A stretch of DNA of 10,217 nucleotides, taken from contig JAMDDG010000305.1 of NCBI GenBank assembly GCA_023488865.1, positions 1 through 10,217 on the forward strand, given 5' to 3'. Position numbers and translations under genes: made by a program. Under the pieces are notes generated by a model. That model worked only from the letters and a program-made list of their open reading frames with translations, was not told the DNA's origin and made no database searches. Positions 1 to 6,453 of this stretch are shown in pieces; position 1 is the first letter of the stretch, and the number at the start of each line of letters is the position of its first letter. Source of the stretch: Bacteroidota bacterium (GTDB lineage Bacteria > Bacteroidota > Bacteroidia > Bacteroidales > Prolixibacteraceae).

Positions 1-1411
1 TTGGGTCAAGCATGATCCCCAATTTATAATCTTTGGTAATCACCGTTGCCTGCGACCAACTTTCCGAAACAAAGTACGCTCTGTTCATCGGTTTTCCTTT
101 CGTTAGAAGCCCTGCAAAAGATTGTCCCTGAACAGGATATTTCAATTTCGGCATTTTCAGGTCGAGTAGTTCAACTAAAGTTGGGTAAATATCAACCAAG
201 CTTACCAGTTCAGCCGTACGTTTACCATTTTCCTTATTGCCTGGATATCTGATAATCAGGGGAATATTCAGAATATCCTCGTAAATATTCTGGGCATGCG
301 CTGCTTTCTCGACCATACCATGATTGCCAACAAAATCGCCATGATCTGATGTATAAATTACGATAGTTTCATCCTCCAGTCCTGCATCCTTCAAAGCTTT
401 AAGGATCTGACCAACACAATGGTCTATTTCGGTTACCAATGCATAGTAAGCGCCAATATAATTACGCCAGAGTTGCTCATCAGCGTATGCTTTGTCAACA
501 TTCCATACTTTATTGACACCATCGCGGATCGACTGCATCATTGGTGGGAGATTCCCTTTGGGTTCGTAGAGACTAGCCGGTTTTCGGACTGAACTGTTCT
601 TTCTCAGTCCCTCTCCCCATTCTGAGACATTATACATATCCATGTATTTTTTCAAAGGTGTATAAGGTTGATGTGGACGATAAAATGTAGCCCAGCAAAA
701 GAACGGTTTATTACTCCTTGATTGCTCTTTTATCATTTGAACGGTAAGTTTAGTGGTAAAAGCCTCCATGGTCCTATTTTCAGGTAATGCCGAAATCCGG
801 GTTCCCAAATCAGCGGTCGGATATTTTACATTTGCCTGTGATGAGCAGGGTGACCCTTTTCCGAATTCCGCAGACCAATCTTTGGCAAATTCCTTCGCGA
901 AGCCGTTCTTATCAACCCATTCAACATAGCTGTTCCCGGGGGTTTCATTGCATAAATGGCTTCGCTGAACATCCCATCCGGCATCGACTGCACCTGAAGT
1001 ATGGCGTTTCCCGAAAGCATAGGTTTTGTAATTGTTTTTCTGAAAAAGAGTTGCCATCGAGACGACCTCGTCCATTACCGCAGTTTTCTCGCTATTAGAT
1101 AGTAATCCCAAAGTGCGCGGATACAGGCCTGTCATGAGCGATGACCTGGAGGGTGCACAGATACCGGTGGTACAATAGGCGCGTTCGAACACAACAGATT
1201 CTTTTGCCAGTTTATCCAGATTGGGTGTAATGACATCCGGATGGCCTTCGAAACCCATTACATTTTTATTATGCTGATCAGCAAACAGGATGAGCACATT
1301 GGGCTTTTTCTTCGGGGGTTTTGATTGATTATTGCTTGCCACTGAAGCGCCTGCGTTCAGGATCAATACTGCCAATCCTGCAGCGAAACTTTCGATTGAA
1401 TAGAGTTTCAT
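1..1411 (-). CDS. S1-family (formylglycine-dependent) sulfatase, C-terminus cut by window edge
   Basis: Secreted sulfatase predicted to remove sulfate esters from a glycan. The frame stays open from ATG at 1411 to the left edge, giving 470 residues; only the C-terminal part is missing. The N-terminus is signal-peptide-like (hydrophobic about residues 8-25, ending near ASVAS), so a periplasmic or exported location is inferred. The core signature C-A-P-S-R is at residues 85-89; Cys85 is the residue converted to formylglycine in this family. Other expected active-site elements are visible: ADQ at 44-46 (metal-binding Asp45, with Gln where many sulfatases have a second Asp), GKRH at 134-137, RPHQPY at 245-250, SDHGD at 355-359 (metal ligands Asp356/His357), and Lys369. 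All key residues seem intact. The gene follows the hydrolase after 10 bases, with AAAGGG just before the ATG, and is almost certainly cotranscribed. The S1 subfamily and substrate cannot be decided by eye. Confidence 0.95.
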   Translation of the reverse strand, partial: MKLYSIESFAAGLAVLILNAGASVASNNQSKPPKKKPNVLILFADQHNKNVMGFEGHPDVITPNLDKLAKESVVFERAYCTTGICAPSRSSLMTGLYPRTLGLLSNSEKTAVMDEVVSMATLFQKNNYKTYAFGKRHTSGAVDAGWDVQRSHLCNETPGNSYVEWVDKNGFAKEFAKDWSAEFGKGSPCSSQANVKYPTADLGTRISALPENRTMEAFTTKLTVQMIKEQSRSNKPFFCWATFYRPHQPYTPLKKYMDMYNVSEWGEGLRKNSSVRKPASLYEPKGNLPPMMQSIRDGVNKVWNVDKAYADEQLWRNYIGAYYALVTEIDHCVGQILKALKDAGLEDETIVIYTSDHGDFVGNHGMVEKAAHAQNIYEDILNIPLIIRYPGNKENGKRTAELVSLVDIYPTLVELLDLKMPKLKYPVQGQSFAGLLTKGKPMNRAYFVSESWSQATVITKDYKLGIMLDP

Positions 1412-1421
1412 GACCCTTTTT

Positions 1422-3284
1422 TTACCGGGATTTACTCAGGTCAACTTCTGTGATCGTTCCCGGCTTGATCGTAGCATCGCGCTTCCTGCCGGGAAGCATG
1501 ATCCTGATTATAGACGGTTTGCCGGTGGTATTCAGGAATAACCATTGATTTTTTCCTATCTGTGTCGCAAAAATACTGTCTCTCATAAGGTCACAGACCG
1601 GAAGCCTGAGTTCAGACATCGTTGTGCGGAGTGCACCCGAAAGGCCGTCCCAGCCATTGACCCGAATGATCCGGCCCTTACCATTTATCCGATCGTTGGA
1701 TCCATTATCGCCAAATAGAATATGCTCCGGTTCAGGGGTAGCTTCAATGCTCTCGAACTTCGGAACGTCCATAACGATGACTCTTCCGCCATTCTTGATC
1801 CAATCTGCGATACGATTGGCATCCGACGGCTCCATGATCTCCCCCTGGATGATTACAAGAATCTTGTGCTGGTCTAACGCCCCAGTGCGAAGCATGGTCT
1901 CATCCATGTAATCAAAATCGGCATAGTCCCTGAATTGTGCTGCCTTTTCAAGGTAGCCGCCCCACTTCAGGGTCAGCGAAACATTCGGATACCACAGCGC
2001 AACAGGTACTACCGGCGCAGCGACATGAAACAGGTATTTGAGGTGTTCCTGCTGGACATCCGTCCGTACTTGCGTCCTGGTGACGTTCCTTTCATAGTCA
2101 TGAAGCTGGTTTGCCCCGGATGCAGTGGCATTGTAAATACGTGCGACTATACCTTTTTCATCTTCAGCCCCTGCAGGTTCGAATCCATAATAGGCGCCAT
2201 AGTGCTTTCCTGCTGAAGCCACCCATCTGGTAATAGAAAAATTTTTTTGATAATCTGATCCTTCGTTGGTAATCCGTACACCTGCCCCGTGTTTAGCGGC
2301 GACCCGTGTTTGTTCGGCGAAGTTCGATCCGTGCTGTGGTATGGCGTTTCCACCGGTGCAAAGATAAATCGGTGTATCCGGGAAATACTTCCTGGTAGTA
2401 CCCATCCACCAGTCCGACCAGTCTGTCATGGCTGAACGATACCAGTCTATAAAATCAATCCATCGGCGACGTGCCAGGGGATCGCCCGACTGGACAACCG
2501 TATTAAATGCTATTAGCTTGTCCTTACGTCCAGGAAAGTCAATATCCCCGAAACCTTTGAATGCGGCACCCCATGACTTGTTAAGTGTGGCAACATTCCC
2601 GTACCGCTTCTGCATAAATTTGCTAAAATCGGCAAGTGCATTTGGGTCATCGCACCAGAACCCCTGGTGGTTGTGGTATACGCCGGGAACCTTGAAAGTC
2701 CATCCACCGCCTGATACAGAGTAGATTGCCTCGCCAAAATCGCCCTGGATGCCCAAAAGCACCGATTCGATGACACCGGAACCTTTGTAGCGCTTGGAGA
2801 ACTCTGCAATAAAGCGGTCGATCCATTTCGGCAGGTTGGGGTTCCAGCGCGATTCTACCTGGTTATCAAATCCATGCTCCAGACAACGGCAGGGGTAGTG
2901 GTCCTTGCCCGCACGGAACCAGTCCGGTGTAGAGTATGCAGGTCCCAGTATGAGGAAAGGAACCCACTTCAGGTTATTATCCTTCAGCACTTTAACCGTC
3001 CTGTCCCACTCAGACCAATCCCACTTGCCTTCACCACCCCGTTCACACGTCTCCCAGGTGACGTAGCTTTCGATGCTGGTTACACCGAGGGATTTGAAGC
3101 GCCGGGCGATTGAGTCATCTATTTTATTGATGCCAAATGTATAGAACATACCCTTGTCATCAGGAGGGAGTTGTCCAAAAATATTTACAGCGGCTGGTTT
3201 TTTAGAAGCCTGCACTGTATCATGGTTTGATGCATAATAAAAAAATATGCTTATCAATAGGATTTTAATAAGAGTATTTTTCAT
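1422..3284 (-). CDS. Secreted GH42/GH14-like TIM-barrel glycoside hydrolase
   Basis: Predicted exo- or endo-glycosidase of a (beta/alpha)8-barrel fold, 620 residues. The N-terminus MKNTLIKILL with a hydrophobic run to about residue 18 looks like a signal peptide, with likely cleavage near VQA|SKK (25-28), suggesting the periplasm. Residues 45-420 read as the barrel: a first-strand stretch around 67-80 (GVTSIESYVTWE), then GKWDWSEWD. GIQGDFGEAIY at 178-188 resembles the acid-residue motif of GH14 beta-amylases (GxxGExxY), making Glu185 the best acid/base candidate. Glu341 (TNEGSD) and Glu369 (GFEPAG) are candidates for the second catalytic residue. Residues 472-508 (HKILVIIQGEI..., NGGRVIVMD) look like the GATase-like trimerisation domain of GH42 beta-galactosidases, followed by a small beta-rich tail. 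This three-domain layout is GH42-like, but the barrel motifs are not classical GH42. It lies 19 bases after the beta-helix gene and 10 before the sulfatase. Fold assignment is fairly safe; family and substrate are unknown. Confidence 0.8.
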   Translation of the reverse strand: MKNTLIKILLISIFFYYASNHDTVQASKKPAAVNIFGQLPPDDKGMFYTFGINKIDDSIARRFKSLGVTSIESYVTWETCERGGEGKWDWSEWDRTVKVLKDNNLKWVPFLILGPAYSTPDWFRAGKDHYPCRCLEHGFDNQVESRWNPNLPKWIDRFIAEFSKRYKGSGVIESVLLGIQGDFGEAIYSVSGGGWTFKVPGVYHNHQGFWCDDPNALADFSKFMQKRYGNVATLNKSWGAAFKGFGDIDFPGRKDKLIAFNTVVQSGDPLARRRWIDFIDWYRSAMTDWSDWWMGTTRKYFPDTPIYLCTGGNAIPQHGSNFAEQTRVAAKHGAGVRITNEGSDYQKNFSITRWVASAGKHYGAYYGFEPAGAEDEKGIVARIYNATASGANQLHDYERNVTRTQVRTDVQQEHLKYLFHVAAPVVPVALWYPNVSLTLKWGGYLEKAAQFRDYADFDYMDETMLRTGALDQHKILVIIQGEIMEPSDANRIADWIKNGGRVIVMDVPKFESIEATPEPEHILFGDNGSNDRINGKGRIIRVNGWDGLSGALRTTMSELRLPVCDLMRDSIFATQIGKNQWLFLNTTGKPSIIRIMLPGRKRDATIKPGTITEVDLSKSR

Positions 3285-3303
3285 ACTTATGATATTATTT
3301 TAA

Positions 3304-4611
3304 TTATTTGTTAACTATAACCGGTAATTCATTAAATCCCATTTGAGTGCGATCTCCTGCTTCGTTTTGCACATTCAATCCATCGGTAGCCTGATTGGAT
3401 GTGATAATTGCCGATACTACTTTTGGGCCAACAATTATCGCCAGCTTTTTTTTCATAAATGTGTTGCCTTGTATAATCGCTTTTCCTTCATCGACCTGTA
3501 TTGCTGCTTTATCCCAATTCTCAAAATGGCATGCATTGGCAGTTAATTGCGCTTTTGGACCCTTCTGTACGATTATCCGGGCGATAGGGCCCCAGAATGC
3601 GCAGTTGGTAAGACTGATCTTCGAATTCACTTTTTCACCTATTTCTATACAAATAGCCTCTTTGCTACTCCATCTGCCGACGAACTCACCATTTGTTATC
3701 AGAAGTCCCCAAGGCTGTGCCTGTTCAACCAGAACAGCTCGTTCACAGCAATCAGCGCCTATTCCGAGAAAATTGCCGTTACATGATCCATGTTCTGATT
3801 CAGAGAATTTATATCCTACACCATATCCAAAGCAGAATGTGTTAAGTACATACTGCCAGTCAGTACGAGCGAATTCAAAAGCTACCGCATGAGTGTTCGT
3901 CCACTTGCAGAATGGATCATCCGGTTTGTACTTTACGCCAAAAGGCCAGAAGTGGCAGTTTTCAATTCTTCCAACATCACCACAGGCATCAACATATATG
4001 CCCCGCCAGTGAGGATATCCGTATACGTTACGAATAAGATGCCTGGGAGCGGAAATAAGCCTTATTGCTTCATAGGTGTTCAAGAAACAACAGTCAATTA
4101 CGCCAACATTCACAATACCTCCTTCCGCTAAAACAGCAGGTGGATATGGGATTGGCGGTACGTCAGTCTGTTTCCAATCGGGATAGGTTATGATGACACC
4201 GGCAAGTGTAGACATATTTCCACCCAACCGGATGAATGGCTTATCCCCAGGCTTGCCACGGCCGGCATAAGCAAGCATTACAGTGCCACATAGATTTTGG
4301 GGATCCTTCTTGTTGTCGCTTGGTGGGACCCTGAAAGTTCCCTGAAGTGTTACTCCTGCAGGAATGACCAGATTCCCGTTGATGCGATATTGTCCGGTTG
4401 GAATATTTACTATTCCTCCTCCGGCTTTGCCTGCTGCATCAAGTGCCGCCTGGATTGCACGGGTATCGTCGGTGGTCCCATCACCTTTTGCATGGTATGC
4501 TTTAACGTTGAAAACCCCTTCCATGCTATCAGTACTTCGGCTGCTTTTGGATTCGATCCTAAAGCTTGACAAAGCAACCAATGCCAGAATAAATAAGATG
4601 GACTTTTTCAT
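3304..4611 (-). CDS. Secreted right-handed beta-helix protein (pectate-lyase-3 / GH28-related)
   Basis: A 435-residue exported protein with an N-terminal signal peptide (MKKSILFILALVALSS, no lipobox Cys). Residues about 32-95 carry the hallmark opening of the pectate lyase superfamily 3 domain: F-N-V-K-A-Y-H-A-K-G-D-G-T-T-D-D-T at 34-50, then AIQAALDAAGKAGGG, then a strand with IPTGQYRI at 70-77. The rest is a run of short beta-strand turns typical of a parallel beta-helix (e.g. VGVIDCCF, IRNVYGY, VGRIENCHF, LLITNGEF, ISLTNCAF, QLTANACHF, AIIQGNTF). Cys is unusually frequent for a secreted Bacteroidota protein. I see no clear GH28 catalytic Asp triad or polysaccharide lyase signature. It could therefore be a glycoside hydrolase or lyase of an uncharacterised type, or a non-catalytic glycan-binding helix. 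It is preceded by a leader nearly identical to that of susD, 74 bases downstream of the susD stop. Confidence 0.82.
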   Translation of the reverse strand: MKKSILFILALVALSSFRIESKSSRSTDSMEGVFNVKAYHAKGDGTTDDTRAIQAALDAAGKAGGGIVNIPTGQYRINGNLVIPAGVTLQGTFRVPPSDNKKDPQNLCGTVMLAYAGRGKPGDKPFIRLGGNMSTLAGVIITYPDWKQTDVPPIPYPPAVLAEGGIVNVGVIDCCFLNTYEAIRLISAPRHLIRNVYGYPHWRGIYVDACGDVGRIENCHFWPFGVKYKPDDPFCKWTNTHAVAFEFARTDWQYVLNTFCFGYGVGYKFSESEHGSCNGNFLGIGADCCERAVLVEQAQPWGLLITNGEFVGRWSSKEAICIEIGEKVNSKISLTNCAFWGPIARIIVQKGPKAQLTANACHFENWDKAAIQVDEGKAIIQGNTFMKKKLAIIVGPKVVSAIITSNQATDGLNVQNEAGDRTQMGFNELPVIVNK

Positions 4612-4643
4612 TCGTAAATAATTTGTTTTTTTATTGTTGAATG
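4609..4643 (-). promoter_or_regulatory. Possible start-codon hairpin of the beta-helix gene mRNA
   Basis: On the mRNA, CAUUC (complement of 4639-4643) can pair with GAAUG (complement of 4609-4613), which includes the start AUG. This gives 5 base pairs around a 25-base A-rich loop, with two extra U-A pairs beyond a C/A mismatch. Compared with the susD hairpin one pair changes from C-G to U-A, so pairing is kept although sequence differs. Confidence 0.38.
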
Positions 4644-4673
4644 GAACTCATATGTTAGATCTTCATGGGTGTT
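4612..4673 (-). repeat. Duplicated leader, copy upstream of the beta-helix gene
   Basis: This segment directly precedes the beta-helix start codon and matches 6345-6407 upstream of susD. The part next to the gene (4614-4632) is identical over 19 bases (coding-strand AAAAAAACAAATTATTTAC). A further 33 bases (4641-4673 against 6375-6407) match at 25 positions by hand alignment with a one-base gap between blocks. The A-rich core is plausible as the ribosome-recruiting region, since Bacteroidota favour A/T-rich initiation regions. Whether the block also holds a promoter or processing site is unknown. Confidence 0.8.
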
Positions 4674-4685
4674 AAGTCATTACTT

Positions 4686-6344
4686 TTACCATCCGGGATT
4701 TTGCGCAAGTCCCTTGTTTAAGTAAAGTTCGTTTTGCGAAATCGGGTATAAATTCATTTTGTCATCCCAAACACGTGTTTCAACCAGTTTTCGTTTATAA
4801 GATATACTATTGGAATTGTCTTTAGTTACCTCAACGCCATAAATAGCAGTTGTTGAACTGCCTGTTTTCCACCGCCTAATATCCCAGAAACGATGATCCT
4901 CGAAGGCGAGCTCCACCCTGCGCTCATTTCTAAGTTTATTTCTGAAATCTTCTTTTGTCATCCCGGCTGGAAATCCTGGCATTCCCGCCCTGGACCGGAC
5001 CAGCTTTACTGCTTCGTTTGCTGTCATTTGAAGTGGGGCTGGCCCGGCAGTATAAGGGCCATAAACTTCATTCATTGCTTCCGCATAATTCAAAAGCGCT
5101 TCCCCGTATCGAAATAAAACCCAAACGTGTATTTTTGTTGTCGGGCTGACCGGACTCAAAGAAACACTTTCCATGACATATTTCTTAAGATAATAACCCG
5201 TTTTGGTAGCATTTTCAGTTGGCTCGCCATTGAAACCGCCATACCAGCACTGAACAATTGTGTTTTTCCACAGGGACCCATTATAGAGGATCGTTTTAGA
5301 CATTCTTGGATCGCGCCCCTGATAAGGATCATTTGAATTATAACCTGACCCGGCTTCGTCGATCCCTTTTCCGGTTGCCTGCATTTCATAAGTGTCAACC
5401 AGGTTTTGTGTGGGGCATGTCCCTGTATTTCCACCTTCAAAGCCAACCGGGAAATTTGCCCTTTCAAATGTGTTGGAGGCAGCCTGCCTGGTTTCGAATA
5501 TCAATTCAGTTGAACTAAGGTTATTGACAATATTCGCGTAATCTTTGTCCAGGGTATAACTTTTTAGATCAATAATCGCTTTTGCCGCAGTTGCGGCTGC
5601 AATCCATTTTGCCTGGCCGTTTTCAACGTTATGCAAAGGACTTGCAGCATATAACAGGGCCCGTGCTTTCAACGCGAGCGCCGCTCCTTTTGTGGCCCGC
5701 CCGGTTTCAGCGCCAGGTATGCTTTTATAGCTTATGGGGAGGTAAAGGCTTATTTCATCGCATTCCGAAACAATGAAATCAACAACCTTATCGTAAGGGG
5801 TTTTTGATACATTATTGGCTTCCTGTTCAGTAAGGAGTGTTGTAACCAATGGAACATCCCCATACCGCTTAATCAATTCAAAATAAAAAAATGCCCGTAA
5901 AAATCTTGCTTCGTATGGATATAATTTAAATTGGGCCATTAGCTGTGCATAGTTGTCATTATAGCGCGTATCTTCAAAGGTCTGGCCATCCGACTCTTTT
6001 AAAAAAAGATTCGCGGCCCTGATCCCGGTGTACAGGCGCCCCCATTGATCATCGAGTGTTTGTAAGGGGCTCCAGTTTCCATTATTAAACCTCTGGATGG
6101 CGGATAAATCCCATACATGCACCGCGTCATCTGATGCAGATGACCGCATGGCGCCGTCAATACTGTTAAAATCAGTTGGAAGATAGCTGTAAATATTGTT
6201 CAGAAAATTCTTGGACCGGTTAAAACTGAAAAAAACCTGATCCTTGTTAAAGTAATCAGCTTCCTTATAATCAAGGAACTTTTTACAGCTCCAGGACAGT
6301 GGGAGCAATAAAGCACAGACTATAAATAATTTTATGAATTTCAT
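4686..6344 (-). CDS. susD: SusD/RagB-family outer-membrane glycan-binding lipoprotein
   Basis: Surface lipoprotein that, with its SusC partner, captures glycans and acts as the lid of the transporter. I place the start at 6344, giving 552 residues beginning MKFIKLFIVCALLLPLSWSC; Cys20 is the lipidation site and is followed by KKFLDY, a common SusD opening. An in-frame ATG at 6434 would add 30 residues (MKRAYSLNTN...) that bury the signal peptide and overlap the duplicated leader, so I reject it. Typical SusD landmarks are present: CPTQNLVDTYEM near the middle, then GRDPRM, FRYGEALLNYAEAMNE, and NERRVELAFEDHRFWDIRRWK at about 472-492. The protein ends in YPISQNELYLNKGLAQNPGW, the family's C-terminal signature. 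Length is normal for the family. It lies 109 bases after susC. The generic symbol denotes family membership only; the ligand is not the starch of the archetype by any evidence here. Confidence 0.95.
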   Translation of the reverse strand: MKFIKLFIVCALLLPLSWSCKKFLDYKEADYFNKDQVFFSFNRSKNFLNNIYSYLPTDFNSIDGAMRSSASDDAVHVWDLSAIQRFNNGNWSPLQTLDDQWGRLYTGIRAANLFLKESDGQTFEDTRYNDNYAQLMAQFKLYPYEARFLRAFFYFELIKRYGDVPLVTTLLTEQEANNVSKTPYDKVVDFIVSECDEISLYLPISYKSIPGAETGRATKGAALALKARALLYAASPLHNVENGQAKWIAAATAAKAIIDLKSYTLDKDYANIVNNLSSTELIFETRQAASNTFERANFPVGFEGGNTGTCPTQNLVDTYEMQATGKGIDEAGSGYNSNDPYQGRDPRMSKTILYNGSLWKNTIVQCWYGGFNGEPTENATKTGYYLKKYVMESVSLSPVSPTTKIHVWVLFRYGEALLNYAEAMNEVYGPYTAGPAPLQMTANEAVKLVRSRAGMPGFPAGMTKEDFRNKLRNERRVELAFEDHRFWDIRRWKTGSSTTAIYGVEVTKDNSNSISYKRKLVETRVWDDKMNLYPISQNELYLNKGLAQNPGW

Positions 6345-6377
6345 CCGTAAATAATTTGTTTTTTTAAAAGCCGGATG
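6342..6377 (-). promoter_or_regulatory. Possible start-codon hairpin of susD mRNA
   Basis: On the mRNA, CAUCCG (complement of 6372-6377) can pair with CGGAUG (complement of 6342-6347), which contains the susD AUG. The stem is 6 base pairs, then a C/A mismatch and two more U-A pairs into the second codon. The 24-base loop holds the A-rich leader core. An equivalent stem exists at the beta-helix gene. This is a prediction by eye, without a folding calculation. Confidence 0.4.
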
Positions 6378-6407
6378 GAACCCGTATATGAAATTTTCAT
6401 CTGTGTT
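6345..6407 (-). repeat. Duplicated leader, copy upstream of susD
   Basis: This is the partner of the 4612-4673 copy, lying directly before the susD start at 6344. The 19 bases 6347-6365 are identical to 4614-4632, and the flanking match extends to 6407. The conservation ends exactly at each start codon, which independently supports 6344 as the susD start. The other genes here (susC, the hydrolase, the sulfatase) do not have this leader. Confidence 0.8.
6388..6400. repeat. Short inverted repeat ATGAAATTTTCAT between susC and susD
   Basis: A 13-base inverted repeat with 6-base arms (ATGAAA / TTTCAT) around one central base lies in the susC-susD gap, inside the duplicated leader. The equivalent place in the other copy (4652-4666) is centred on AGATCT and is only partly symmetrical. 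It could be a binding site for a dimeric regulator, but A/T-rich DNA gives such repeats often. Confidence 0.25.
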
Positions 6408-6453
6408 TGTGTTTAGTGAATATGCTCGTTTCATAATAATGTGTTTGAATAGT

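Noticed and set aside
826..1020. A short minus-strand frame within the sulfatase, suggesting the sulfatase might be broken
   Set aside because: Codon-by-codon reading from the ATG at 1411 shows an uninterrupted sulfatase frame to the window edge with all motifs in one frame; the short frame is a different register.
3446..3453. An 8-base A/T homopolymer in the beta-helix gene as a slippage switch
   Set aside because: It encodes a Met-Lys-Lys-Lys stretch in an A/T-rich genome where such runs are common; there is no extra sign of a switch.
3395..3892. A 165-codon plus-strand open frame
   Set aside because: It is antisense to the beta-helix gene, which has a clear signal peptide and domain signature; the plus-strand protein resembles nothing I recognise.
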